Assembly: GCA_029279965.1 (NCBI GenBank) | Contig: JAJUHJ010000009.1 | Span: 1 to 49,902, forward strand | Reading direction: 5' to 3' | Source of the DNA: Phyllobacteriaceae bacterium | GTDB lineage: Bacteria; Pseudomonadota; Alphaproteobacteria; Rhizobiales; Rhizobiaceae | DNA length: 49,902 nt | In this document: one piece after another, positions 1 through 8,318 of the stretch | How positions within the stretch are numbered: the stretch's first letter is position 1 | Layout of the letters: the number at the start of each line of letters is the position of its first letter | Position numbers and translations under genes: made by a program | The notes under the pieces: model-generated | What the model saw: only the letters and a program-made list of their open reading frames with translations | Told to the model about the DNA's origin: nothing | Database searches by the model: none

Positions 1-51
1 CTGATCCTATTCCCGACACTCGTGCTGTTCTTGCCAATGACGATGAACTGA
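1..51 (+). CDS. C-terminal tail of a membrane protein, probably TRAP transporter large permease (DctM-like), partial
   Basis: Frame 1 of the window reads 16 codons with no stop before TGA at 49-51. The peptide is very hydrophobic (LILFPTLVLFLP, then MTMN). A hydrophobic tail with a proline near the end resembles the C-terminus of TRAP transporter DctM subunits, which end in a membrane helix followed by a short polar tail. A strong stem-loop 24 bases after the stop fits the end of a transcript. Only 16 residues are visible, so the family is an inference; any polytopic membrane protein could end this way. Confidence 0.4.
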   Translation: MILFPTLVLFLPMTMN

Positions 52-75
52 AGGGCAATGAATGGGGCGTGGGGG

Positions 76-107
76 CGGCCTGAAAACCGGGTTCGGTTTT
101 CAGGCCG
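76..107. terminator. Strong stem-loop, probable bidirectional terminator
   Basis: A perfect 13-bp inverted repeat (CGGCCTGAAAACC at 76-88 with its complement at 95-107) encloses a 6-base loop. It lies between the stop of the rightward membrane-protein tail (51) and the stop of the leftward SDR (276). There is no long T-run after either arm, so it is an imperfect intrinsic terminator, but position and stem strength fit a shared terminator. Confidence 0.65.
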
Positions 108-275
108 ATTTGATAGGAAAAGGCAAGATGCGCATGCGGGCGTCCCCGCGATCCATGTGTATTGGCGCGCTTGCGTGAAAGCTGATTCAGGAGAAGCAAA
201 ACGTGCTACAGGGCGTGCTTCCATTCGGACGCACGACTACGCATCGCTCTGGCCGCTGCTGCAGTGCGAAAAGCC

Positions 276-1004
276 TCAGCCACGTCCCAGAAAGGGCACG
301 CGCACCGGAATGATCGTGGTGTCGAGCACGGCGATATCGGCGGGCAGACTGGCCATATAGACGATCAGCCGGCCCAAATCAGCCGGTTCGATACGATCGC
401 TTCCCAACTGGTCGGTAACGCCCGGCACGAGCGAGCTCAAGGTCTGGCCGGGATGCAGGGCCGAGGCCGTGATGTTGTGCTCGCGACCATCCAGGGCAAT
501 CGAGCGTGTCAGCCCCTCGACCGCAAACTTGCTTGCCGTGTAGGCGACCGAGTGCGGCCGGGGGCTCTTTGCCGAGAGGGAACCGATATTGATGATGCGG
601 CCCCCACCTGCCCGCTTCATCAACCTGATGGCCTCGCGGCTGCACAGAAAGGCCGATGTAAGATTGACATCTATGATCTCGCGCCAGCGGGAAAGTTCGA
701 GTTCGTCTGTCGGCGTTGCATCCGCAATGCCCGCATTGTTCACCAGAAGGTCCAGCCTCCCAGCCCGCCGTTCCGTCTCCTGAAACAGGGTCAGCACTTC
801 GTCTTCGCGAGTCACGTCCGTCGGGAGGACGATGGCTTCGCCGCCCTCGCGCACGATTTCGTCCGCCAGGCCCGCAAGCTTGTCGGCGCTACGTGCGGCA
901 AGAACCGTTATCACCCCCTCACGCGCAAGCTCCGCAGCAATTCCCCTGCCGATACCGCTGCTTGCGCCCGTGACGATGGCAACTTTCCCTTTGATCGACT
1001 CCAT
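276..1004 (-). CDS. SDR-family NAD(P)-dependent oxidoreductase
   Basis: A classical short-chain dehydrogenase/reductase of 242 residues, the usual length. It has the cofactor motif TGASSGIG at residues 12-19, NNAG at 89-92, and the catalytic triad Ser142, Tyr155 and Lys159 (YTASK). It should be a soluble cytoplasmic enzyme oxidising or reducing a small alcohol/ketone with NAD(P)(H). The ATG at 1004 is preferred over GTG at 1010 because AAGGGGA then sits at normal distance. It is the last leftward gene, 266 bases after the SelA-like gene, so it may or may not share that operon. The C-terminus lacks the usual VDGG and reads like the YdfG/serine-dehydrogenase branch. The substrate is unknown. 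Confidence 0.9.
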   Translation of the reverse strand: MESIKGKVAIVTGASSGIGRGIAAELAREGVITVLAARSADKLAGLADEIVREGGEAIVLPTDVTREDEVLTLFQETERRAGRLDLLVNNAGIADATPTDELELSRWREIIDVNLTSAFLCSREAIRLMKRAGGGRIINIGSLSAKSPRPHSVAYTASKFAVEGLTRSIALDGREHNITASALHPGQTLSSLVPGVTDQLGSDRIEPADLGRLIVYMASLPADIAVLDTTIIPVRVPFLGRG

Positions 1005-1218
1005 CCCCACACGTCCCCTTTCCTCTCAACACCAGATCGCAACTGGCAGGGGCGCAAGGCGCGAGCGCTTCCCTCCCGTCGCAGTCATTGTGGACGCCGA
1101 ACGACTCCTCCCGGCGACAGATTCAATGGGGACGTTACCATAATATCGGCCGCGGGAAAGGTGCGGGCGCTGGAATCGCACCCGCCTCTCCGTTCGGCGC
1201 GGTCAACATCGGCAGGCT

Positions 1219-1241
1219 GTCGATAGCCTCTGGGTATCGAC
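1219..1241 (-). terminator. Weak stem-loop downstream of the SelA-like gene
   Basis: A perfect 7-bp inverted repeat (GTCGATA / TATCGAC) with a 9-base loop starts 30 bases past the stop of the leftward SelA-like gene. No T-run follows. It could be a weak terminator or an RNA 3' stabiliser. I see no other gene or strong signal in the 266-base gap 1005-1270. Confidence 0.3.
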
Positions 1242-1270
1242 GCCGACTCCCTGGCGGGAACGGTCGGATG

Positions 1271-2383
1271 TCAGGCCACCAGCCGCTTGATGGCCTCGCA
1301 TACGACCGTCTCCTCGCCGTCGCGCATGTTGCAGACATCGAGGAGGAAATGACCGAGTTCGGCCTCGTGGCCGCGAACAACGATCGGGGTCGGTTCGTTT
1401 GCGAGCGCTTCGGCAAGTTCCGTGGCGGTCATCCCCGCCTTTTCGGGAAAAACATGCACCATGACGCGGTCGAGAGGATTGTTGGTCGGGTCCGGAATTT
1501 TCTGCGCTGCGATCCCCTTGACGCCGGAAAGCCCTTCCAGGATGGCGTCTATCCGACGATCCTCATCACGCCGGATTCCGGCATGATCGCGCGCCTCCCA
1601 CGCTTCCAGAGCACCAATCAGGCCGGCAATGCTCTCCTTGCCGATCTTCATGGGCCGGCCGACGCCCAGATTCTGCAACCGGCACGCTTCGATAAGGTCC
1701 TTGCGTCCCGCCATCATGCCGGAGGTGGGACCACCTAGAAATTTATGACCGCTGTAGATGACGATATCCGCGCCTTTCTCCAGGAAGCCACGCAAATCAT
1801 ATTCCGAAGCCGCATCGACGATGACCGGAATATTGCGGGCATGCGCGACCTCGACCACGCGCTCCAAAGGCACCATTCCATACTGAACCGTATGGTGCGA
1901 AACCACATAAACAACACAGGCGGTGCGCTCGTTGATGGCCGACTCGATCTGGAAATCGTGCGTGCGGCTGACAGACCCGACCGGCACCGGCTTGCCGCCG
2001 GGCAGCCTCAGCGACAATTCGACCGTCGTGCCGTAGTCGACAAGGTGACCGACCTGGATGATGGCTTCCGTCGGCAGACCTTCCGTGTCGGGCAGCCGCA
2101 TGATACGGCCTCTGTCGGCGCCCGTCATGCAGGCAGCCATTGCCACAACCAGTCCGCTGGACACCGAGGCCGTGACAAAGCCTGCTTCCGCACCGGTGAG
2201 GCGCTGGATCGCGTCGGATGCGCGGTCCAACAGCTCGTCCATATGAATGAACTCGCCGGCGATCTCCGTCATTGCCTCCTGCGCCTCGGGTACGATGCGA
2301 GAGGCGCCGAGCGCTGTCATGGTGCCGGATGCATTTACGACCTGACGCAAATTCCAGCGGGAAAATATGGACGAATTCTTCAT
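1271..2383 (-). CDS. SelA-like PLP-dependent enzyme (amino-acid/amino-sugar-acid lyase type)
   Basis: A fold-type I PLP enzyme of the SelA-like branch, about 370 residues. The N-terminal signature RQVVNASGTMTALG and the lysine-bearing YSGHKFLGGPTSG, where the Lys forms the Schiff base with PLP, are clear. True SelA is about 100 residues longer and acts on Ser-tRNA(Sec); this shorter type includes D-glucosaminate-6-phosphate ammonia-lyase and related enzymes. The gene follows a polar-amino-acid-type ABC importer with tight spacing, so it probably acts on the imported compound. ATG at 2383 is chosen because the family starts just before this signature and GGAG lies upstream; a longer frame begins with GTG at 2416, overlapping the ATPase stop. 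No selenium genes are nearby, so a role in selenocysteine is unlikely. Confidence 0.82.
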   Translation of the reverse strand: MKNSSIFSRWNLRQVVNASGTMTALGASRIVPEAQEAMTEIAGEFIHMDELLDRASDAIQRLTGAEAGFVTASVSSGLVVAMAACMTGADRGRIMRLPDTEGLPTEAIIQVGHLVDYGTTVELSLRLPGGKPVPVGSVSRTHDFQIESAINERTACVVYVVSHHTVQYGMVPLERVVEVAHARNIPVIVDAASEYDLRGFLEKGADIVIYSGHKFLGGPTSGMMAGRKDLIEACRLQNLGVGRPMKIGKESIAGLIGALEAWEARDHAGIRRDEDRRIDAILEGLSGVKGIAAQKIPDPTNNPLDRVMVHVFPEKAGMTATELAEALANEPTPIVVRGHEAELGHFLLDVCNMRDGEETVVCEAIKRLVA

Positions 2384-2412
2384 TGGCTCCGTACCTGGCT
2401 TTGGCTTGTTGA

Positions 2413-3213
2413 TCACGTTCTGGTTCGGCTGAGGAATTCCTTCAGGCGTTGCGACTTCGGATTACCGAACAGCGCCTCTGGCTTTCCTTCCTCGCCGATA
2501 AGCCCCTCACTCATGAAGACGACACGGCTGGACACCTCGCGAGCGAATTGCATCTCGTGCGTGACCACGACCATGGTCATGCCGTCATTGGCCAGATCGC
2601 CGATGACGGAGAGCACTTCGCCCACAAGTTCGGGATCGAGTGCCGACGTCGCCTCGTCGAAAAGCATCAGCTTCGGGCTCATTGCCACGGCGCGTGCAAT
2701 GCCGACGCGCTGTTGCTGACCACCGGAAAGTTGTGCGGGATAGCTGTCGGCCTTATCCGCCAGTCCCACCCGCGCCAACCATGTCCTGGCGATTTCATTT
2801 GCCTCTTCGCGGGGCAGCCTGCGGACCTTGCGCAGGCCAAGCGTTACGTTTGCCTGTGCTGTGAGGTGCGGGAAAAGATTGAAGGTTTGGAAAACCATTC
2901 CCGTCATTGCGCGCTGACGGGCAATCGCCCGTTCCGACATCAACCGGCGCTTGCCGCCGGAGTTGCGGTATCCGATCTCGTCGCCGTCGATCAGGATACG
3001 TCCCGCCTGAAATTCCTCGAGGAGATTGATGCAGCGCAGAAGCGTGGTTTTTCCCGACCCGCTCGAACCGATGATGGAAACTACATCGCCCGGAGCGACA
3101 TTGAGGTTCACGCCTTTGAGAACTTCAAGGTCGCCGAAGCTTTTGTGAAGGTTTTCGATGATGAGAAGGTCACCGGACGTTTGTCTGTTCTGCGAAGTCA
3201 TCTCAATCCGCAT
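2413..3213 (-). CDS. Polar amino acid-type ABC transporter, ATP-binding protein
   Basis: This is the ATPase of a type I importer of the GlnQ/HisP family, 266 residues. It has Walker [10 protein letters not shown] at 49-57, Q-loop [15 protein letters not shown] signature LSGGQQQR, Walker [15 protein letters not shown], and the switch His in VVTHEM. It would couple ATP hydrolysis to uptake through the two permeases just upstream. Its ATG at 3213 overlaps the preceding permease stop as TGATG, so translation is probably coupled. An ATG four codons in (3201) is an alternative. The family imports amino acids, opines or amino-sugar acids; the substrate is not readable from the ATPase. Confidence 0.95.
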   Translation of the reverse strand: MRIEMTSQNRQTSGDLLIIENLHKSFGDLEVLKGVNLNVAPGDVVSIIGSSGSGKTTLLRCINLLEEFQAGRILIDGDEIGYRNSGGKRRLMSERAIARQRAMTGMVFQTFNLFPHLTAQANVTLGLRKVRRLPREEANEIARTWLARVGLADKADSYPAQLSGGQQQRVGIARAVAMSPKLMLFDEATSALDPELVGEVLSVIGDLANDGMTMVVVTHEMQFAREVSSRVVFMSEGLIGEEGKPEALFGNPKSQRLKEFLSRTRT

Positions 3214-3902
3214 CAGTATTTGTTGAATCTTGCCTCAAGGTGGCGGCCGAACAGCTCGATCCCGTAGATGATCACGAAATAAACGAGCATGGCGAAGAGA
3301 TAGAAACTGAAGAAGATATACTCCCTCGCCGCAGCTTCCTTGATGGCCACGAAAAACTCTGGAACGGAAATGAGCGAAAGAAGCGTTGTGCCCTTGACCA
3401 CCTCCCCCGCAGAGGTAACCCAGGTTGGCAGGATCTGCCGAATGGCCTGGGGAAAGATCACGTTGAACTGAATTTGCCCGAAGGTCAGCCCGATGGCTTT
3501 GCCGGCCTCCGATTGGCCGCGCGGCAGCGCCTGAATGGCGCCCCGCGTCATCTCAGCGATTTGGGCGCTGGCGTGTATGGCCAGCGCAATGATGCCGCAG
3601 AGCATTGCGGACATCCGGTAACCCGTCGCCTCGATCACAAGCTGGTTTACCAGATAATAGACGGTGAAAATCTTCACCAGGCCGGGAATACCACGCGCCA
3701 CATCAACGTATATCTTTACGGCAAGACGCAGGATCTTTCCCCCATACACCAGCATGAGTCCGAAGATCAGACCGAAGGCCGTCCCTAGAAGGATCGCCAG
3801 AATGGCTGCTTCCGCAGTCTTGACCAGCCCACTCAGAAGCAGCGGCTGCGCACCGCGAACCGCCACAAGGAACTCGGTAAGGGAGGAGAGGAGTTCCGTC
3901 AT
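3213..3902 (-). CDS. Polar amino acid-type ABC transporter, permease 2
   Basis: An inner-membrane permease of the HisM/GlnP family, 229 residues, with about five predicted membrane helices. The EAA loop that contacts the ATPase is visible as [25 protein letters not shown]. It pairs with the other permease of the operon to form the channel. The start ATG at 3902 overlaps the stop of that permease (ATGA) and is preceded by GAGGATC. Length and motif are normal for the family. Confidence 0.93.
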   Translation of the reverse strand: MTELLSSLTEFLVAVRGAQPLLLSGLVKTAEAAILAILLGTAFGLIFGLMLVYGGKILRLAVKIYVDVARGIPGLVKIFTVYYLVNQLVIEATGYRMSAMLCGIIALAIHASAQIAEMTRGAIQALPRGQSEAGKAIGLTFGQIQFNVIFPQAIRQILPTWVTSAGEVVKGTTLLSLISVPEFFVAIKEAAAREYIFFSFYLFAMLVYFVIIYGIELFGRHLEARFNKY

Positions 3903-4564
3903 CGCGGGATCCTCAACTTGTTTTCAAGGTAGCTGAGGGCGTAGGAGATCGCCGTGCACGTTACCACGTAGAGGACGCAAGCCGTGATCCAGCTTTCCAT
4001 GACTGCGAAGGTCTCGGTGGAGATGCGACGGGTCTGCCAGGTCAATTCTGCCAATGCGATACCTGCCGCCAGCGACGTGTCCTTAAAGAGCGAAATGAAG
4101 GTGTTGCCGAGTGCAGGAAGCGCATTGCGGAACATGATGGGAAGAATGACAAGCAGGTTGACACGGAATGTCGTCAAACCGATCGACTTGCCCGCCTCGG
4201 CAATGCCGCGTGGAATGTTGACGAGCGCCCCGCGAAAAACTTCCGCCAATTGCGCGCCGGCATAAAGACCGAGTGTCAGAATCACCGATTCCTCGCGACC
4301 CAGCCGAATGCCCATTCTGGGCAACACGAAATAGGCGAAGAACAGGAGGAGCAGCGGCGGCTGGTTGCGCAGAAAAGTGACGTAGACACGTGACGGGACA
4401 CGCAACAATCGGCTTTTGGCCGTCATCATGAACGCACAGGACTGCCCGATGATCATTCCGATTGCGAGGGAATAGACCGCCACTTCCAGCCCCAGCGCAA
4501 GGCCGCCAAGCAGCGCGTCCCAATCACGCCAGATGACGTTCCAGTTGAAGTGATAGGATTCCAA
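3899..4564 (-). CDS. Polar amino acid-type ABC transporter, permease 1
   Basis: A second HisM/GlnP-type permease, about 221 residues, with the EAA motif GIAEAGKSIGLTTFRVNLLVI and several hydrophobic helices. No ATG lies near the expected start. The frame opens with TTG at 4600, but that codon lies inside a stable hairpin, and family members begin only a few residues before the FNW-x-VIW segment. TTG at 4564 is therefore preferred; this start is uncertain. It is separated from the binding-protein gene by a stem-loop and overlaps the next permease by four bases. Confidence 0.88.
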   Translation of the reverse strand: MESYHFNWNVIWRDWDALLGGLALGLEVAVYSLAIGMIIGQSCAFMMTAKSRLLRVPSRVYVTFLRNQPPLLLLFFAYFVLPRMGIRLGREESVILTLGLYAGAQLAEVFRGALVNIPRGIAEAGKSIGLTTFRVNLLVILPIMFRNALPALGNTFISLFKDTSLAAGIALAELTWQTRRISTETFAVMESWITACVLYVVTCTAISYALSYLENKLRIPR

Positions 4565-4588
4565 GGCTTCGCCGTCCCGCAAATTCGC

Positions 4589-4643
4589 CCGGCCGGGCAA
4601 GGCGCATCGGTGGTGGACACCGAGCCGCCCTCATCCCGGCCGG
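4589..4643 (-). other. Composite stem-loop between binding-protein and permease genes
   Basis: Outer arms CCGGCCGGG (4589-4597) and CCCGGCCGG (4635-4643) enclose a second stem: GGCG/CGCC, a 2-base mismatch, then TCGGTG/CACCGA with a 5-base loop. It begins 16 bases past the stop of the leftward binding-protein gene (4659). Hairpins in this position of ABC operons commonly protect the binding-protein message or partly stop transcription before the permeases. That role is inferred here from position. Confidence 0.55.
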
Positions 4644-4658
4644 ATGGTCCCTGTCTTG

Positions 4659-5522
4659 CTACCTCAGTTCGGCCGGAAAGCCCGTCTGCGGTGCGGGAGG
4701 ACGCTCACCGAACCAGCGTTCGAAAGCATCGGCGTATTCGGGGAAGGTGCGGCCGTTCATCGCCTCGCGAAGCGCCGCATTGGCGAAATTCAACCAGATC
4801 TGGTCACCGGGTTTGACCGCGCAACCATAGCTCTGAGCCAGCGTGCCCTTGCCGCCCAGCATGTAGCGGTCGGGATGCTGCTTAACCAGCCACATCACGT
4901 TGGAAAGATCCACCACGCCGCCATCGGCACGCCCGGAATCGACCGCCTCGAAGACCAGCCCCTGTTCCTCGTACTGATCGACCTGGACATCAGAAATCAC
5001 GTCGTGGACGGTGTCCTCCGCGCCCGCATTCTGAAGGACCGCAATATGCACCGTCTCACCATCGGCAATGGCGGCATCCATTGCCTCGCGGTTCTCGAAG
5101 CGCCCGTTTTTCGGCATAAGCAGGGCCACACCTTCACGGTAGTAAGGGATCGTGAACTCGACCTTCTGTGCCCGTTGGGTGTTGATGGTCATGAACTGGC
5201 AGGTGATGTCGGTCTTGTCGGTCAAAAGGTTGGGAATGCGTGCGTCAGGCGCCTGCTTGACGAATTCCACTTTGGTTTCATCGTCGAAAAGCGCCTTGGC
5301 GATCAGCTTGCCCATATCGACGTCAAAACCGGCAAGTTCATTTTCATCGTCGACAAAATGCCAGGGAACATTGGTGGAACCGGTGCCTACGATCACGTGT
5401 CCCCGGTCCAGAATTTCGTAAAGTTTGCTTTCAGCCTGCTGCGCCTGAGCGCCGGCAACCGAGAATGCCGTCGCCGCTACCAGAATGCCAGCGGCAAGCC
5501 TCGGAACGGAGCATGATTGCAT
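4659..5522 (-). CDS. Polar amino acid-type ABC transporter, periplasmic substrate-binding protein
   Basis: A family 3 solute-binding protein of 287 residues. A signal peptide is clear: the N-terminus has Arg8, then a hydrophobic stretch LAAGILVAATAFSVAGA and a likely cut after AQA. The mature part shows family features: GHVIVGTGSTNVPWHF, then GFDVDMGKLIAKALF, and CQFMTINTQRAQKVEFTIPYY. It captures the substrate in the periplasm for the downstream permeases. It is the first gene of the leftward operon, with GAGGGTG before ATG 5522, and is divergent from the RpiR regulator. Ligand identity is unknown; neighbouring SelA-like and SIS-domain proteins hint at an amino-sugar acid or related amine. 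Confidence 0.93.
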   Translation of the reverse strand: MQSCSVPRLAAGILVAATAFSVAGAQAQQAESKLYEILDRGHVIVGTGSTNVPWHFVDDENELAGFDVDMGKLIAKALFDDETKVEFVKQAPDARIPNLLTDKTDITCQFMTINTQRAQKVEFTIPYYREGVALLMPKNGRFENREAMDAAIADGETVHIAVLQNAGAEDTVHDVISDVQVDQYEEQGLVFEAVDSGRADGGVVDLSNVMWLVKQHPDRYMLGGKGTLAQSYGCAVKPGDQIWLNFANAALREAMNGRTFPEYADAFERWFGERPPAPQTGFPAELR

Positions 5523-5535
5523 CGGTTCACCCTCT

Positions 5536-5567
5536 TGTTGTATTGCAACATTTTATAGCATTGCAAC
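5536..5567. promoter_or_regulatory. Candidate RpiR operator bracketing a -10 element
   Basis: Two direct copies of ATTGCAAC (5542-5549 and 5560-5567) lie 18 bases apart in the divergent gap between the ABC operon and the RpiR gene. The first also forms an imperfect palindrome, TGTTG-N5-CAACA (5536-5550). On the minus strand a TATAAA box (5557-5552) lies exactly between the copies, so a bound repressor would cover the -10 of the ABC operon. The sites are visible; the protein that binds them is inferred from the neighbouring regulator. Confidence 0.5.
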
Positions 5568-5619
5568 GCTAGTCCAGTGCCGATAGCGAGTCAATGCATC
5601 GGAGCGGCTGGAGAAGAAC

Positions 5620-6462
5620 ATGCTCGACGCCAATGACGATGGAGTCCTCGGCGAGATTGCGCGGCGCCGCGAGGAGCTGTCTTCCGCCGAAGGCAATGTT
5701 GCGGATCTTGTGCTGACAGTGCCTGAATTGCCCCTGACCATGAGCATGCGTGCGCTGGCGCGGCGCGCCGGTGTCAGCGACGCAACGGTACTGCGGTTCT
5801 GCCGCATTCTCGGCTTCAAGGGCTATTCCGATTTCAAGCTGGCGATCGCGCGCTATTCGGGGCCTGCGTCGAAGCCTTTGCGCACGTCGTCGACTGCGGC
5901 CCATTCCCCCGAGCGAGCGGTCCAACGGGTGAAGGAAGTGCTCTCGCGCGTCGAGGAAATTGCCGGCGCGGAGAGCTTTCGCCATGTGAAGACTGCCGCT
6001 TCGCGCATCGCGGATGCCGATATGGTCTATATCTTCGCCTTTGGCGCTTCCAGCGTGGCGGCCTGGGATTTCATGCATCGGTTGCACTATCTGGGGATCA
6101 AGGCAGCGGTCCTGAGCGATCCACATCTGCAGGCACTGCGTATCGAGCGCATGACCAAAAAGTCCGTGGCCCTCTTTCTCAGCATCGGCTATTCGCGGCT
6201 GCTTAGTGAAATGGCCGAAGGCGCAACTGAACGGGGCGTCTTCTCGGTTGCCGTCGCGACACCCGGCACCCCGCTGACGGCGGTCTGCAATGCCAGCATC
6301 TTCATGACCAAGGACGCAGGTGGATCATTCGGCCCTCCGGTTCTCGGCCGCTATCTACAATTGGTCATTCTCGACACCATCGCCGAGGAAATCGGCACGG
6401 TTCTCGGCACCGAACACCATCCATCCGATGACATCGAGGGTGGGATGCATTTCAACTACTAG
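5620..6462 (+). CDS. RpiR/MurR-family transcriptional regulator with SIS domain
   Basis: A 280-residue regulator of the RpiR family. The N-terminal HTH_6 domain covers about residues 1-80, with the recognition region MRALARRAGVSDATVLRFCR and then LGFKGYSDFK, which is highly typical. A sugar-isomerase (SIS) domain follows at about 125-260 (FAFGASSVAAWDF; LFLSIGYSRLL) and normally binds a phosphosugar or sugar-like effector. It is divergent from the ABC/SelA-like operon and likely controls it and itself through the repeat in the 97-base gap. GGAGAAG precedes ATG 5620. The SIS domain suggests the imported compound or its product is sugar-derived. Confidence 0.93.
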   Translation: MLDANDDGVLGEIARRREELSSAEGNVADLVLTVPELPLTMSMRALARRAGVSDATVLRFCRILGFKGYSDFKLAIARYSGPASKPLRTSSTAAHSPERAVQRVKEVLSRVEEIAGAESFRHVKTAASRIADADMVYIFAFGASSVAAWDFMHRLHYLGIKAAVLSDPHLQALRIERMTKKSVALFLSIGYSRLLSEMAEGATERGVFSVAVATPGTPLTAVCNASIFMTKDAGGSFGPPVLGRYLQLVILDTIAEEIGTVLGTEHHPSDDIEGGMHFNY

Positions 6463-6484
6463 CGCACCGACCCGGCTTTCAGCC

Positions 6485-7255
6485 CTATTGCGGATTGATG
6501 CGAAAGTCGCTGCCCTCCGGCAGCAATTGACCGCCATCGACGATGATCGTTGTTCCGGTGATGTAAGCGGCTTCCTCAGATGCAAGAAAGAGAAAGGCGT
6601 TGGCGACATCCTCCGGCGTGCCGAGCCGCCCGAGCGGGATCGATTCCGCCATATGATTGATGAACGCCTCGCTGCGATGCGCTTTCATCCCCTCGGTCAG
6701 AATGTTGCCGGGCTCTACGCCGTTGACGGTAATGCCGTAGGCGGCAAACTCCAGCGCGGCGGCGCGAATAAAGCCATTGATGCCGGCCTTGGTGGCCGAG
6801 TAATGGCCGTGCCCCGGGCTTGTCACATGCGGCCCGGTGATGGACGAGGTAAAGACCATGCGCCCGTAGTTCCGGGCCTTCATGTGCGGCAGCGCCGCGC
6901 GCGCCGCCAGAAATGTCCCGCGCAGATTGACGCCGACAACCTGGTCCCACTCTTCCGGGCTTATGTTCTCAATCAGAGTCCAGGGATAAATGCCCGCATT
7001 CTGTACCAGTATGTCGATCCGGCCGAAACGTTCGACGGTGGCGGACACCGCGTGCTCAGCGTCTTGCGGGCGCGAAATGTCGGCCTGCACATAAAGGCCG
7101 CCGATCGCCTGCGCCTGCTCCTGGCCAGCGTCCTCCTCCACATCCGCCACGACGACCTGCGCGCCCTCGCGGGCGAAACGGTCGGCAACAGCAGCACCGA
7201 TGCCGCGCGCGGCACCGATCACCAGTGCCACGCGATCCTTTAGCCGTCCGGTCAA
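6485..7255 (-). CDS. SDR-family oxidoreductase of the sugar ABC operon
   Basis: A classical SDR, 256 residues with the chosen start. It shows a modified cofactor motif GAARGIG near residue 13 (most SDRs have TG first), QNAG where NNAG is usual, a catalytic Ser in SSITG and YSATK, and a C-terminal VDGGQ loop. Any longer leftward frame reads through the permease gene in another phase and is not real. The start is taken as TTG at 7255, overlapping the permease stop (TTGA) and preceded by AGGGAG. Being last in a monosaccharide ABC operon, it probably oxidises the imported sugar or its lactone/acid. The exact substrate cannot be told. Confidence 0.88.
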   Translation of the reverse strand: MTGRLKDRVALVIGAARGIGAAVADRFAREGAQVVVADVEEDAGQEQAQAIGGLYVQADISRPQDAEHAVSATVERFGRIDILVQNAGIYPWTLIENISPEEWDQVVGVNLRGTFLAARAALPHMKARNYGRMVFTSSITGPHVTSPGHGHYSATKAGINGFIRAAALEFAAYGITVNGVEPGNILTEGMKAHRSEAFINHMAESIPLGRLGTPEDVANAFLFLASEEAAYITGTTIIVDGGQLLPEGSDFRINPQ

Positions 7256-8247
7256 AGCAACTTCTCCCTGAGTCTCAGTTTCAACGTGTCGAGCAGGACC
7301 GCCGCCAGCACGAGGCCGCCCAAGATCACCTGCGTATAATGCGCGGGCAGCCCCATCAGATTGATGGCGGTGTGAATGGAGTAAAGCAGGAGCACGCCGG
7401 CATAGACTCCCGGCAGCTTGCCGATACCCCCTTTCAGGCTGATGCCGCCGATGACCACCGCGGCAAAAGCGTTGAAAAGCATTCCGGTCCCCAGATTGGC
7501 CGTGGCCCCTGAAGTGCGGATCGCCAGCAACCAGCCTGCAACACCGGCGAGAAGACCGGCCACCACGAAGCTCGACCACAAAATACGGTTGCTGTTGATC
7601 CCCGCCCGGTAAGTCGCCTCGGCATTTCCGCCCACAAGCGTGATGTAACGGCCGAACGGTGTCTTCGCCATGAGGATGGAAAAAATGACGAAACACGCTA
7701 TCGAAATCCACGCCAGCAGCGGAATGCCAAGGATATCTTCCGTCCCGACGACACGGATCGCGTCGGGAAGACGCTGCGCGGAGCGCCCACCGGAAATGGC
7801 AACGACAAGTCCGCGCACCCAGATGAACGACGCCAGGGTGACGATGAAGGCGGCCATGCCCACTCTGACGACGAAAAAGCCGTTGATGAAACCGATGAGC
7901 GCGCCGACGAGCATGGCGATGCCGAGCGACACCGGCAACAGGAGCCACGCCGGATCGAGCGTTAACCCCAACCCTATGCCTTGCGTGGCGAACAAAAGCC
8001 CGGTCACCATGGCGCTGAGCGCGGCTGTCGATTCAACCGACAAGTCGAGATTGCCGGAAATAATTACGATCGCCAATCCGATGGCCATAACCCCAACGAA
8101 TGTGGATTGCTCCAAAATGTTGGTGAATATGCCGAACTGAAAGAAGTGCGGAACGGTGAGCGAAAAGACGATCAACACGACAATCAGCATCAGCCAGACG
8201 AGATTGTCGAGAAGAAATTCGATTGTGGCGCGGCGCGCTGCTGTCAT
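7252..8247 (-). CDS. Monosaccharide ABC transporter permease (RbsC/FrcC-like)
   Basis: A 331-residue polytopic membrane protein of the BPD_transp_2 family, with about eight to ten hydrophobic segments. The family motif GGISLKGGIGKLPGVYAG near residue 265 and GLAIVIISGNLDLSVES in the N-terminal third match RbsC-type permeases. It forms the channel for the binding protein encoded 71 bases upstream. The start ATG at 8247 follows the hairpin in that gap. The next gene overlaps its stop by four bases. Confidence 0.93.
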   Translation of the reverse strand: MTAARRATIEFLLDNLVWLMLIVVLIVFSLTVPHFFQFGIFTNILEQSTFVGVMAIGLAIVIISGNLDLSVESTAALSAMVTGLLFATQGIGLGLTLDPAWLLLPVSLGIAMLVGALIGFINGFFVVRVGMAAFIVTLASFIWVRGLVVAISGGRSAQRLPDAIRVVGTEDILGIPLLAWISIACFVIFSILMAKTPFGRYITLVGGNAEATYRAGINSNRILWSSFVVAGLLAGVAGWLLAIRTSGATANLGTGMLFNAFAAVVIGGISLKGGIGKLPGVYAGVLLLYSIHTAINLMGLPAHYTQVILGGLVLAAVLLDTLKLRLREKLL

Positions 8248-8271
8248 CTGGAAATCCTGTGCGGGAAGCTA

Positions 8272-8294
8272 CCGGCCCGCGCGAGGCGGGCCGG
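8272..8294 (-). other. GC-rich stem-loop between sugar-binding protein and permease genes
   Basis: A perfect 9-bp inverted repeat (CCGGCCCGC / GCGGGCCGG) with a 5-base loop lies 24 bases past the stop of the leftward binding-protein gene and before the permease start. No T-run follows. It probably stabilises the upstream message or attenuates, giving more binding protein than permease; this is inference from position. Confidence 0.6.
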
Positions 8295-8318
8295 CTGTAT
8301 TCGAGGAGCCGGAATTGT

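Noticed and set aside
264-1226. Long plus-strand frame opposite the first SDR
   Set aside because: It is arginine/histidine-rich without any motif and is the antisense shadow of the SDR gene.
7256-7948. N-terminal extension of the SDR frame beyond 7255 on the minus strand
   Set aside because: It runs through the sugar permease gene in another phase and is low-complexity, unlike any SDR.
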